64,000 nt of DNA, from the NCBI GenBank assembly GCA_035556735.1, contig DATMFF010000005.1, positions 236,164-300,163 of the forward strand, in the 5' to 3' direction. Positions 7,699 to 16,109 of this stretch are shown piece after piece. The notes beneath the pieces were generated by a model that did no database searches, was not told where the DNA came from, and worked only from the letters and a program-made list of their open reading frames with translations. The stretch comes from CANJBX01 sp035556735. Lineage in GTDB: Bacteria; Pseudomonadota; Alphaproteobacteria; Rhizobiales; Xanthobacteraceae. Every line of letters starts with the position of its first letter. Within the stretch, counting starts at the first letter, position 1. The position numbers and the translations under genes were made by a program.

Positions 7699-8897
7699 GC
7701 CGGCGCGAGCTGGCGCGGCGTGCGGTCGAGGCACAGCGTGAGGATCAGCGCGACGACGGTCGCGGCCAATACGATGAAGAACGCGATGTCGTAGCGGCCG
7801 GTGGCGTCGAAGATCGCCGCGCCGGCATAGGCGCCGACGCCGCCGAAGATCTGATGCACCATGGTGATGATGCCGGTGATCGCGCCGAGATGGCGCGTCC
7901 CGAACGCATCGCGCACGAACAGCACGGTCAGCGGCGCGGTCACCAGGAAGGTCACGCCGAACATCAGGCTGAACACAGCGATCGAGAGCGGCGACTGGTC
8001 CACCGCGATCAGCGCGAACATCGCGATGCGCAGGCTGAAGGCGGCGACGGTCGGCCACACCGGCCCCGAGCGGTCGCCCCACCAGCCGCCGGCGATGACG
8101 CCGACCGTGCCGGTCAGGCCCATGAAGGCGAGGATGTTGCCCGCAAGCACGGCGTCCACGCCGCGGTCCTGCGCGAAGGCGACGACGTGCGTCGCCACGA
8201 AGAAATCGTCGAGCCCGCAGACCGAAAAAATGCCGATGAACAGCCAGAACTGGCGCGTGCGCGCTGCCGCCCGCAGGTCCATCCCCGCCTGCGGCGCCTC
8301 GGCCGCCCGCGCGATGGCGCGGCGCTCGTCGGGAATGACCGGCATGACCACCAGCAGCAGCACCAGATGCAGCACGCCGAGCCAGAAGAACACCGAGCGC
8401 CAGCCGATGGCGGCGAGCACGGCCGTGAACGCCATGATGATGACGAGCTGGCCCACGGTGATGCCCGAGAGCACCACCGCATTGGCGAGGCCGGTGCGGC
8501 CGGTGAAGGCGCGCGTGACCATGACGCCGACCGGCACGGTCGAGATCGCGCCGTTGCCGGCGGCGAAAACGATGCCGTAGAGCACGAGCGCGTGCCAGGG
8601 CGCGTTCATCCACCCCATCATGCCGACGCTGATGCCGCTGATGACGAGGCCGCCGGCGAGCAGCATGCGCAGACTCATGCGGTCGGCCAGCTTGCCCGCC
8701 CAGAAGGTGGCGAACGCGGTCACCACGAAATAGAGCCCGACCGCGAGGCCGACGTCGCTGCGCGGCCAGCCGAGCTCGTCGACGATGGGCTTGAGCGTGA
8801 GCCCGATGGCGAAGCGCGCGCCGCCGCCGATCAGCACGACGAGGAAGCCCGCCGCGAGCACCATGCTCATGCGAATGCGAGGAGAGGAGGAGTTCAA
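7695..8897 (-). CDS. MFS transporter
   Basis: A roughly 400-residue, 12-helix major facilitator superfamily protein of the inner membrane. Loop 2-3 motif A appears as GKLADRMSLRMLL and a DERRAI-rich central cytoplasmic loop separates the two halves. It resembles the oxalate/monocarboxylate-like MFS group by its N-terminal pattern, but the substrate is not determinable. The reading frame opens with a TTG at 8897; the ATG at 8870 is a plausible alternative start. It stands alone, convergent with the DHA2 transporter and divergent from purD. Confidence 0.85.
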   Translation of the reverse strand: MNSSSPRIRMSMVLAAGFLVVLIGGGARFAIGLTLKPIVDELGWPRSDVGLAVGLYFVVTAFATFWAGKLADRMSLRMLLAGGLVISGISVGMMGWMNAPWHALVLYGIVFAAGNGAISTVPVGVMVTRAFTGRTGLANAVVLSGITVGQLVIIMAFTAVLAAIGWRSVFFWLGVLHLVLLLVVMPVIPDERRAIARAAEAPQAGMDLRAAARTRQFWLFIGIFSVCGLDDFFVATHVVAFAQDRGVDAVLAGNILAFMGLTGTVGVIAGGWWGDRSGPVWPTVAAFSLRIAMFALIAVDQSPLSIAVFSLMFGVTFLVTAPLTVLFVRDAFGTRHLGAITGIITMVHQIFGGVGAYAGAAIFDATGRYDIAFFIVLAATVVALILTLCLDRTPRQLAPA

Positions 8898-9073
8898 TTG
8901 CGGTCACCGGCGGAATGGAGGCCCCGTTTAACGCGGAATCCCGCGGCTGGCCAGCCGTCACTTGTCCCGCGCGGAGCGGCCATTCCTGTTGCTCCGCCGC
9001 CTGCAAATGCTATTCACTCCCGCCTCCGGCGCGCGTGGGCGGCCGGCCCCGAACGAAGCGACGAGCGCGACGC

Positions 9074-10357
9074 ATGAACATCCTCATCCTCGGTTCCGGC
9101 GGACGCGAGCACGCCCTCGCCTGGAAGATCGCGGCGAGCCCGCTGGTCGAGCGACTGTTCTGCGCGCCGGGCAACGCCGGGATCGCGCGCGAGGCGGACT
9201 GCGTCGCGCTCGACGTGACGGACCACGCGGCGGTCATCGCCTTCTGCAAGACCAACGCCGTCGGTCTCGTGGTGGTCGGGCCGGAGGCGCCGCTCAGCGC
9301 GGGCATCGTCGACGACCTCGAGGCGGCCGGCATCAAGGCCTTCGGGCCGACGCGTGCCGCCGCGCGGCTCGAAGCCTCCAAGGGCTTCACCAAGGATCTT
9401 TGCCGGGCCAACGCCATCCCGACCGCCGCCTACCAGCGCTTCACCGACGCCGCCGCCGCGCGCGACTACGTCGCCGCGCAGGGCGCGCCGATCGTCGTGA
9501 AGGCGGACGGCCTTGCCGCCGGCAAGGGCGTGGTGGTGGCGCAGAGCGTGGACGAGGCGCTCGCGGCGATCGACATGATGTTCGGCGGCGGACTCGGCGC
9601 CGCCGGCGCGGAAGTCGTGATCGAGGAATGCCTCGTCGGCGAAGAGGCGAGCTTCTTCGCGCTGTGCGACGGCGAGACCGCGCTGCCGCTCGCCTCGGCG
9701 CAGGACCACAAGCGCGCCTTCGACGGCGACAAGGGGCCCAACACCGGCGGCATGGGCGCCTACTCGCCCGCGCCGGTGATGACGCCCGCGATGGAAGCGC
9801 GCGCGCTCGAGGAGATCGTGCTGCCGACGATCCGCGCCATGAAGGCGATGGGCTGTCCCTACAAGGGCGTGCTGTTCGCGGGGCTGATGGTGACCGAGGA
9901 GGGTCCCAAGCTGATCGAATACAACGTGCGCTTCGGCGACCCGGAGTGCCAGGTGCTGATGCTGCGCCTCAACTCGGATCTCGTGCCGGCGCTGCTGGCG
10001 GCGCGCGACGGCGTGCTCAAGGCGTTCGACCTGCGCTGGTCGCGCGAGGCCGCGCTCACCGTGGTGATGGCGAGCAAGGGCTATCCCGGCAAGTACGCAA
10101 CCGGCACGCCGATCGAAGGACTGGACGAGGCGGCGAGGCTCGAGGGCGTCGAGATATTCCATGCCGGCACGAAGAGCGAAGGCGGACGCATCCTCGCCAA
10201 TGGCGGGCGCGTGCTCAACGTCTGCGGCGTCGGCGCCAGCGTCCGCGAAGCGCAGCGGCGCGCCTATGCGGCGGTCGATGCGATCCGCTGGCCGGAGGGC
10301 TTCTGCCGCCGCGACATCGGCCACCTGGCGATCGCGCGCGAGACGTCCGGCGGTTGA
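9074..10357 (+). CDS. purD: Phosphoribosylamine-glycine ligase
   Basis: GAR synthetase, the second step of de novo purine synthesis: 5-phosphoribosylamine, glycine and ATP give glycinamide ribonucleotide. At 427 residues it matches the family. The N-terminal MNILILGSGGREHALAWKI, the ATP-grasp segments VVKADGLAAGKGVVVA and GEEASFFALCDG, the DHKRAFDGDKGPNTGGMGAYSPAP signature (family fingerprint) and YNVRFGDPECQ are all present. The ATG at 9074 is fixed by homology. It probably leads an operon with the hydrolase downstream (23-base gap to its first possible start). Confidence 0.97.
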   Translation: MNILILGSGGREHALAWKIAASPLVERLFCAPGNAGIAREADCVALDVTDHAAVIAFCKTNAVGLVVVGPEAPLSAGIVDDLEAAGIKAFGPTRAAARLEASKGFTKDLCRANAIPTAAYQRFTDAAAARDYVAAQGAPIVVKADGLAAGKGVVVAQSVDEALAAIDMMFGGGLGAAGAEVVIEECLVGEEASFFALCDGETALPLASAQDHKRAFDGDKGPNTGGMGAYSPAPVMTPAMEARALEEIVLPTIRAMKAMGCPYKGVLFAGLMVTEEGPKLIEYNVRFGDPECQVLMLRLNSDLVPALLAARDGVLKAFDLRWSREAALTVVMASKGYPGKYATGTPIEGLDEAARLEGVEIFHAGTKSEGGRILANGGRVLNVCGVGASVREAQRRAYAAVDAIRWPEGFCRRDIGHLAIARETSGG

Positions 10358-10413
10358 CGCCCGCGGCCGGCGGCGGTCAGATGACCGCCCGCAATGAAAC
10401 ATCGGACGGCGCG

Positions 10414-11310
10414 ATGCCCGATCTGGCAGACCTGTTCCCCGGCTTCTCCTCGAACTGGATCGATACCTCGATCGGCAAGATGTTCGCGCGCGTCGGCGGC
10501 GAGGGCCCGCCGCTGCTGGCGCTGCACGGCTACCCCGAGACGCACGTGATGTGGCACCGCGTGGCGCCCGCGCTCGCCGAGCGCTTCACGCTCGTGCTGC
10601 CCGACCTGCCGGGCTACGGCTGGTCCGCGGTGCCGGACGCGGCGCCCGACCACAGTCCCTACACCAAGCGCGCCATGGCCGGCGTCATGGTCGAGATCAT
10701 GGAGGCGCTCGGGCACGTGCGCTTCAAGCTTGCCGGCCACGACCGCGGCGGACGCGTCGCCTATCGGCTGGCGCTCGATCACCCCGGGCGCGTCGAGAAG
10801 CTCGCCACCCTCGACATCATCCCGACCTGGGACATGTGGGACCAGATGGACGCGCGCCTTGCGATGCGCGCATGGCACTGGCCGTTCCTGGCGCAGCCCT
10901 ATCCCTTGCCGGAGCTGCTCCTGAAGAACTCGGCCAACGAATATTTCGACCTGCTCACCAAGGCATGGAAGCGCGGCAAGGAGGAAGCCTTCGACGACCG
11001 CGCGCTCGCGCATTACCGCGCCTCGTTCACCGATCCGCTGCGCATCCATGCCGGCTGCGAGGACTATCGCGCCGGGCAGTCGACCGACGTCGCCATCGAC
11101 GCCGCCGACCGCAAGGCCGGCAACAAGATCACGTGCCCGATGCTGGCGCTGTGGGGCGTCAACGGCCTGCCCAGCCAGAACACGCCGCTCGAGGTCTGGC
11201 AGCAGTGGGCGACCGACGTGCGCGGCGAGGCGATCGCGGGCGGGCACTTCCTGCCAGAGGAAAATCCGCAGGCGACGACCAAGGCGCTGCTGGACTTCTT
11301 TTGCGCCTGA
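10414..11310 (+). CDS. Fluoroacetate dehalogenase-like alpha/beta hydrolase
   Basis: A 298-residue alpha/beta hydrolase of the haloalkane/haloacetate dehalogenase branch, which cleaves C-halogen bonds through an Asp nucleophile. Numbered from the ATG at 10414, all residues known to define fluoroacetate dehalogenase (family knowledge, Rhodopseudomonas enzyme) are in register: nucleophile Asp110 in GHDRGGR, Arg111 and Arg114 (carboxylate binding), Asp134 and His278 (triad), His155-Trp156, Trp185 and Tyr218 (halide pocket). A start at 10381 would add 11 residues not expected from the family. It sits between purD and an APH-like kinase. Epoxide hydrolase is the main alternative, but the pocket argues for haloacetate. 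Confidence 0.88.
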   Translation: MPDLADLFPGFSSNWIDTSIGKMFARVGGEGPPLLALHGYPETHVMWHRVAPALAERFTLVLPDLPGYGWSAVPDAAPDHSPYTKRAMAGVMVEIMEALGHVRFKLAGHDRGGRVAYRLALDHPGRVEKLATLDIIPTWDMWDQMDARLAMRAWHWPFLAQPYPLPELLLKNSANEYFDLLTKAWKRGKEEAFDDRALAHYRASFTDPLRIHAGCEDYRAGQSTDVAIDAADRKAGNKITCPMLALWGVNGLPSQNTPLEVWQQWATDVRGEAIAGGHFLPEENPQATTKALLDFFCA

Positions 11311-11315
11311 ACGAC

Positions 11316-12398
11316 ATGGCGATCGACAGGCAGGCGGCGTTCACCGGCACCAAGGAGGTGGCGGAGGCGCTGCGCTTTTCCGTCGAGCGGCTCGAGCACT
11401 TCCTCGCCGCGCGCATCGCGGGTTTCGCGGGACCGCTGAGCGTCGCGCAGTTCAAGGGCGGCCAGTCGAACCCGACGTATCTGCTCACGACGCCGGCGCG
11501 CCGCTACGTGCTGCGCCGCAAGCCGCCCGGCAGGCTCCTGCCGTCGGCGCACGCGGTGGAGCGCGAGTACCGCGTGATCTGCGCGCTGCATGCGCAGGGC
11601 TTTCCGGTCGCGCAGCCGATCGTGCTGTGCGAGGACGCGGACGTGATCGGCACGGCGTTCTACGTGATGAGCCACGTCGAGGGCCGCGTCGTCTGGGAGC
11701 CGGAGATGCCGGGCGCGAGCCCGGCCGAGCGCACGGCCACCTACGATGCGATGAACGCGACGCTGGCGCAGTTGCACGCGTTCGATCCCGCCGCCATCGG
11801 CCTTGCCGATTTCGGACGCGGCGAGAACTACGTCGCGCGTCAGGTCGAGCGCTGGTCGAAGCAGTACCGCGCGTCGCAGACCGACGAGGTCGCGCAGATG
11901 GAGCATCTCATCCGCTGGCTGCCGGAGCATCTGCCGCCGCCGGGGCCGGTGCGCGTCGTGCACGGCGACTACCGCCTCGACAACCTGATCCTCGCCCCGG
12001 ACGCGCCGCGTGTGCTCGCCGTGCTCGACTGGGAGCTCTCGACGCTGGGCGACCCGCTCGCCGACGTCACCTATCACCTCATGCAGTGGCACATGCCGCG
12101 CTCGGAGGCGGGCGCCGACACCGGCTCGCTCGTCGGCTGCGACCTCGCCGCGCTCGGCATCCCCGCCCTGCCCGACTATGTCGCGGCCTACGTCGCGCGC
12201 ACCGGCCTCGACCCGCGCCCGCACCTGACGTTCTATCTCGCCTATAACTTCTTCCGCCTCGCCGCCATCGTGCAGGGCATCGTCGGCCGCGTGCGCGACG
12301 GCACCGCCACCAGCGAGCATGCCGCCATGCGCGCGCAGATGGTGCGGCCGCTGGCCGAGAAGGCGTGGGACTTCGCGCGCGAGGCGGGTGCGGCATGA
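11316..12398 (+). CDS. APH-type phosphotransferase family protein
   Basis: A 360-residue protein kinase-like phosphotransferase of the aminoglycoside phosphotransferase (APH) fold, closest in style to the N-terminal kinase domain of ACAD10/ACAD11. Marks: QSNPTYLL (nucleotide-binding loop), Lys in YVLRRKPPG, catalytic loop VHGDYRLDNLIL (HxDxxxxN) and the metal-binding DWELSTLGDP. In ACAD10/11-type proteins this domain phosphorylates 4-hydroxyacyl-CoA before dehydrogenation (family knowledge), which would fit acyl-CoA catabolism; for this protein the substrate is unproven. It starts 5 bases after the hydrolase and its stop overlaps the patatin start as ATGA, so the three genes are translationally linked. 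Confidence 0.88.
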   Translation: MAIDRQAAFTGTKEVAEALRFSVERLEHFLAARIAGFAGPLSVAQFKGGQSNPTYLLTTPARRYVLRRKPPGRLLPSAHAVEREYRVICALHAQGFPVAQPIVLCEDADVIGTAFYVMSHVEGRVVWEPEMPGASPAERTATYDAMNATLAQLHAFDPAAIGLADFGRGENYVARQVERWSKQYRASQTDEVAQMEHLIRWLPEHLPPPGPVRVVHGDYRLDNLILAPDAPRVLAVLDWELSTLGDPLADVTYHLMQWHMPRSEAGADTGSLVGCDLAALGIPALPDYVAAYVARTGLDPRPHLTFYLAYNFFRLAAIVQGIVGRVRDGTATSEHAAMRAQMVRPLAEKAWDFAREAGAA

Positions 12399-13225
12399 GC
12401 ACGGTGGCGCTGGCACTGGGCGCCGGCGGCGCGCGCGGGCTCGCGCACATCGTCGTGCTCGAAGCGCTGGACGAGCTCGGCATCCGCCCGGTCGCGATCG
12501 CCGGCGCGTCGATCGGCGCGCTGGTCGGGGCGAGCTATGCGGCCGGGCTCTCGGGAAAGCAGATGCGCCGCTACGTCATCCGGCTGGCGCACGACCGCGG
12601 CGACGTCTTCCGCCGCCTGCTGGCGGCGCGGGCATCGAGCTTCGCCGATCTGTTCGCGGGCGGCATCGGCAACATGACGTTGGTGGACGCGGAAAAGTTC
12701 TGCGCACAGTTCCTGCCGCCGGAGGTGCCTGCGACCTTCGAGGCGCTGCAGACGCCGCTGACCGTGATCGCGTCCGACCTCTACGCGCGGCACGAGCTGG
12801 CGATCTCCAGCGGCGCGTTGACCTCGGCGCTGGCCGCCTCGATCGCATTGCCGGGGCTGACGCGGCCGGTGCTGCGCGAGGGGCGCGTGCTGGTCGACGG
12901 GGGCGCCACCAACCCGCTGCCGTTCGACCATCTGCGCGGCAAGGCCGACGTTATCATCGCCTGCGACGTCTCCGGCGCGCCGACGCCAGAGCGGACAGAA
13001 CTGCCGAGCGCGATCGAGAGCCTCTACGCCACGGTGCTGGTGATGAACAACACCATCACGCGGGCCAAGCTGCGCGAGGGCGCGCCCGATATCGTGCTCA
13101 CGCCCAATATCGGCATCTTCCGCGTGCTCGACCTGTTCCAGGCGAGCGCGATCCTGCGGCTGGCCGAACCGCTCAAGGACGAGCTAAAGGCCCGCCTCGA
13201 CGCGCTCATGAGCGGGCGCACCTAG
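12395..13225 (+). CDS. Patatin-like phospholipase family protein
   Basis: A 276-residue serine lipid acyl hydrolase of the patatin fold. The oxyanion-hole loop GAGGARGLAH is at residues 9-18, the nucleophile elbow GASIG at 37-41 with Ser39, and the catalytic dyad Asp in LVDGGATNPLP. The protein has no signal peptide and is close to the RssA-like cytoplasmic or membrane-associated group. It would release fatty acids from phospholipids or other esters; the substrate is unknown. The ATG overlaps the stop of the kinase gene (ATGA). Confidence 0.9.
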   Translation: MSTVALALGAGGARGLAHIVVLEALDELGIRPVAIAGASIGALVGASYAAGLSGKQMRRYVIRLAHDRGDVFRRLLAARASSFADLFAGGIGNMTLVDAEKFCAQFLPPEVPATFEALQTPLTVIASDLYARHELAISSGALTSALAASIALPGLTRPVLREGRVLVDGGATNPLPFDHLRGKADVIIACDVSGAPTPERTELPSAIESLYATVLVMNNTITRAKLREGAPDIVLTPNIGIFRVLDLFQASAILRLAEPLKDELKARLDALMSGRT

Positions 13226-13255
13226 CGATGCGCTTCCGGCATTCCGGGACAGGCT

Positions 13256-13306
13256 CCAAAAACACAACACGGGCCGTCGATCCTTTGGGGACCAACGACC
13301 CGTGTC
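13256..13306 (-). terminator. Intrinsic terminator downstream of tadA
   Basis: ACACGGG (13267-13273) pairs with CCCGTGT (13299-13305) and the stem continues inwards to GGATCG/GGTCC. On the plus strand the inner stem has A-C mismatches, but on the minus strand these become G-U pairs, giving a nearly unbroken stem of about 17 pairs. A T-rich tail, TTGTGTTTTT, follows on the minus strand, so it is oriented to stop tadA transcription. Confidence 0.6.
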
Positions 13307-13431
13307 GTTCTACGCACTTGCGTGCGTATTCCTCTAACGCCACCTGACGCTACCAACTAGAAGCGTGGACCAACGCCTCAGCAGGCGACGGGTTCCAACT
13401 CAGCGGGCGGCCGGTTCCAGCGCGACCTGCG

Positions 13432-13860
13432 CTACCTTCGTACCGCAAAGAACCCGCGCAGCAGCTCGCTCGCCTCGGCCTCGCCGATGCCGCCATAGAC
13501 CTCCGGGCGGTGGTGGCAGGTCGCCGCCGCGAAGAAGCGGACGCCGTGCTCAACAGCCCCGCCCTTAGGATCGGCGGCTCCGTAATAAAGCCGCCGGATG
13601 CGGGCGAAGGACATGGCCGCGGCGCACATGGTACACGGCTCGAGCGTGACGTAGAGGTCGCAATCGACCAGCCGTTCGCTGCCGATGGCCGCCGCGGCAG
13701 CCCGGATCGCCAGCATCTCGGCATGGGCGGTGGGATCCTTGTCGGCCAGGGTGCGATTTCCGGCGCGGGCGATGACGGTGGCGCCGGAGACGACCACGCA
13801 GCCCACCGGGACCTCGCCCCGCGCCGCCGCGCCCCGCGCCTCCTCGAAGGCGATATCCAT
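13432..13860 (-). CDS. tadA: tRNA-specific adenosine deaminase
   Basis: Converts adenosine 34 to inosine in the anticodon of tRNA-Arg(ACG), needed to read CGN codons. A 142-residue cytidine-deaminase-fold enzyme with zinc ligands His46 in TAHAEMLAI (Glu48 is the proton shuttle) and Cys76/Cys79 in the PCTMC motif. The ATG at 13860 gives the usual length. It is divergent from the pseudouridine synthase gene; 54 bases separate the two starts. Confidence 0.95.
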   Translation of the reverse strand: MDIAFEEARGAAARGEVPVGCVVVSGATVIARAGNRTLADKDPTAHAEMLAIRAAAAAIGSERLVDCDLYVTLEPCTMCAAAMSFARIRRLYYGAADPKGGAVEHGVRFFAAATCHHRPEVYGGIGEAEASELLRGFFAVRR

Positions 13861-13914
13861 GAACGATGGCGCCACGCGTGGCCTGCCTGGATCAACTCTG
13901 CTACGGACTAGGTT

Positions 13915-15468
13915 ATGGACAGCAAGACCCAACCCGCGCAAGGCGGCGAGCGCGTCGCCAAGGTCATGGCCCGCGCCGGCCTGTGCTCGCGGCGCGAGGC
14001 CGAGGCCTGGATCGCGGCCGGCCGTGTCGCCGTCAACGGCACCGTGATTACCTCCCCCGCCCTCGACATCGGCCCGAGCGACCGCGTCGAGGTCGACGGG
14101 CAGCCACTGCCCCAGCGCGAGCGCACGCGCCTGTTCCTCTACCACAAGCCGCGCGGGCTGGTGACGACCAGCGCCGACCCGCAAGGCCGCCGCACCATCT
14201 TCCAGGAACTGCCCAATGGCCTGCCGCGGCTGATCAGCGTCGGCCGGCTCGACCTCGCCAGCGAAGGCCTGCTGCTGCTCACCAACGACGGCGGCCTCGC
14301 GCGCATGCTCGAACTGCCCGAGACGGCCTGGGTGCGGCGCTATCGCGTACGCGCCCACGGCCACGTCACGCAGGAGCGCCTCGACAAGCTGCGCGACGGC
14401 ATCACGGTCGAGGGGATCAATTACGGCCCGATCGAGGCGACGGTCGACCACACGCCGGGCGCCAACATCTGGCTCACGGTCGCCATCCGCGAAGGCAAGA
14501 ACCGCGAGGTGCGCAACGTGCTCGGCGCGCTCGGGCTGGACGTCAACCGCCTGATCCGCGTCGGCTTCGGGCCGTTCGAGCTCGCCGACCTGCCGGAAGG
14601 CGCGGTCGAGGAAGTTCCGACCAAGGCGCTGCGCGAGGCGCTCGGGAACGAGATCGTCGAGAAAGCCGATGTCGATTTGACCGGCCCCCTGATCGGACGC
14701 ACGTCCCTGCGCATGGAAGCGCCGCGCCCGCCGCGGCGCGGCAGTGAATGGGGCGAGCGCGCCGAACGTCGCGCACGCGAGGAACGCGACGGGCGCGGCG
14801 AACGGGCCGGTCGCGGTGAGCGCGGCCCGCGCCGCGCGCGCATGGAGCGGCCGGAACGTGGCGAGCGTCCGCGTCCGATGGAGCGGTCGGAGCGCGCTCC
14901 GCGCGGCGAGCGCTTCGCGCGGCACGAGCCTGCACCGGCCGGCGAGGAAGCCGCGCCCAAAAAACGCGTCGGCAAGCATCACGGCGACACGCGCGTGTGG
15001 CGCGGCGGCGATGCTCCGCTGCGTCGCAAGTTCCATGGCGCGCGGCGCGAGCACCACGACGACGAGACGCCGGCCGGTCCCAAGCGCGCCGGCCTCGTCG
15101 CCGACCGCAAAGGACGCCAGGTGCTGGTGGAGCGTTTCGGCGACGCCAAGCCGGAGGGCAAGCGCGAGGGGTGGCGGGGCGCACGTCAAGGCCGAAACGA
15201 CGGCGAGCGGCCTCCCCGCAGGTTCGGCGGCGAGCGGCCGCAGCGCGCTGGGCGCGAGCGCCCGTCCCGAGGCTTTGGCGAGGATCGCCCGAAACGAGCG
15301 GAGGGCGAGCGTCCGCCGCGCCGCTTCGGCGCAGAGCGCCCGCACGGCGCGCCTGCGCCGCGCGGCAAAGGCGGTCCGCGCGGCAAGGGCGGCCCTCGTG
15401 GCGCCGCCTCGCGTGCCCCGCGGCGCGACCGCTCGTCCGGGCCGCGGCCGTCGCGGCCCAAGAGCTAG
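13915..15468 (+). CDS. rRNA pseudouridine synthase (RsuA/RluB family) with long basic tail
   Basis: Isomerises a specific uridine of rRNA to pseudouridine. An S4 RNA-binding domain covers about residues 12-60 (RVAKVMARAGLCSRREAEAWI), and the catalytic domain about 70-250, with nucleophile Asp113 in GRLDLASEGLLLLTNDGG. The family normally ends near 250-300 residues; this one runs to 517. The extra 260 residues are Arg/Gly/Glu/Pro-rich, with imperfect GERPPRRFG-type repeats, and end in RGKGGPRG motifs: a low-complexity RNA-binding tail. RluB (23S U2605) is the likeliest assignment. Stop to rsmD start is 9 bases, so the two rRNA-modification genes are probably co-transcribed. Confidence 0.92.
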   Translation: MDSKTQPAQGGERVAKVMARAGLCSRREAEAWIAAGRVAVNGTVITSPALDIGPSDRVEVDGQPLPQRERTRLFLYHKPRGLVTTSADPQGRRTIFQELPNGLPRLISVGRLDLASEGLLLLTNDGGLARMLELPETAWVRRYRVRAHGHVTQERLDKLRDGITVEGINYGPIEATVDHTPGANIWLTVAIREGKNREVRNVLGALGLDVNRLIRVGFGPFELADLPEGAVEEVPTKALREALGNEIVEKADVDLTGPLIGRTSLRMEAPRPPRRGSEWGERAERRAREERDGRGERAGRGERGPRRARMERPERGERPRPMERSERAPRGERFARHEPAPAGEEAAPKKRVGKHHGDTRVWRGGDAPLRRKFHGARREHHDDETPAGPKRAGLVADRKGRQVLVERFGDAKPEGKREGWRGARQGRNDGERPPRRFGGERPQRAGRERPSRGFGEDRPKRAEGERPPRRFGAERPHGAPAPRGKGGPRGKGGPRGAASRAPRRDRSSGPRPSRPKS

Positions 15469-15477
15469 CACGCGGCC

Positions 15478-16032
15478 ATGCGCGTCGTGGGCGGAAAGCT
15501 GCGCGGGCGTGCGCTTGCGACTCCCAGGTCGCAGGCGGTCCGCCCCACCGCCGACCGGTTGCGCGAGACGCTGTTCAACATCCTGGCGCACGCCTACGAC
15601 GACCCGGTGCGCGACGCGCGCGTGCTCGACCTCTTCGCCGGCACCGGCGCGCTCGGCATCGAATCCGCCTCGCGCGGGGCGGCGTTCGTGCTGTTCGTCG
15701 ACGACGGCGCGGAAGCGCGCGCGCTGATCCGCCAGAACGTCGAGACGCTCGGCCTCGGCGGCGTCACGCGCATCTTCCGCCGCGATGCGGCAAAGCTCGG
15801 TCCCGCGCATCCGCTCGAGCCGTTCTCGCTCGCATTTCTCGATCCGCCCTACGGCAAGGGGCTCGCCGAACAGGCGCTGGCGTCGGCGAAGGGAGGCGGC
15901 TGGCTCACACCCGGCGCGCTTGCCGTAGTGGAGGAGTCGGTCGAAGCCAAGTTCACGGCGCCGGATGGCTTCGAAGAGCTGGAACGGCGCGCGTATGGCG
16001 ACAGCGAATTGATCTTCCTGCGCTGCGCGTAG
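15478..16032 (+). CDS. rsmD: 16S rRNA (guanine-966 N2)-methyltransferase
   Basis: Methylates G966 of 16S rRNA with S-adenosylmethionine. A 184-residue Rossmann-fold methyltransferase: the RPTADRLRETLFNIL segment (residues 22-36) is a family fingerprint, DLFAGTGALG (51-60) is the SAM loop, and LDPPYGKG (121-128) is the N6/N2-methyltransferase catalytic motif. Located directly after the pseudouridine synthase gene. Confidence 0.95.
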   Translation: MRVVGGKLRGRALATPRSQAVRPTADRLRETLFNILAHAYDDPVRDARVLDLFAGTGALGIESASRGAAFVLFVDDGAEARALIRQNVETLGLGGVTRIFRRDAAKLGPAHPLEPFSLAFLDPPYGKGLAEQALASAKGGGWLTPGALAVVEESVEAKFTAPDGFEELERRAYGDSELIFLRCA

Positions 16033-16051
16033 CGCGTGAACGGGTGTTGGT

Positions 16052-16100
16052 CGGATCGGCCTCCCGGCCGGCTTCGCCCGCGACGGCGGGCGATCAACAA
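16052..16100. terminator. Hairpin between convergent rsmD and mutL
   Basis: TCGCCCGC (16074-16081) pairs with GCGGGCGA (16086-16093) around a 4-base loop, and flanking TGTTGGTCG/CGATCAACA extend the symmetry. It lies in the 77-base gap between two convergent genes. No T-run is present, so it is a candidate only. Confidence 0.35.
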
Positions 16101-16109
16101 CGACGAGCT

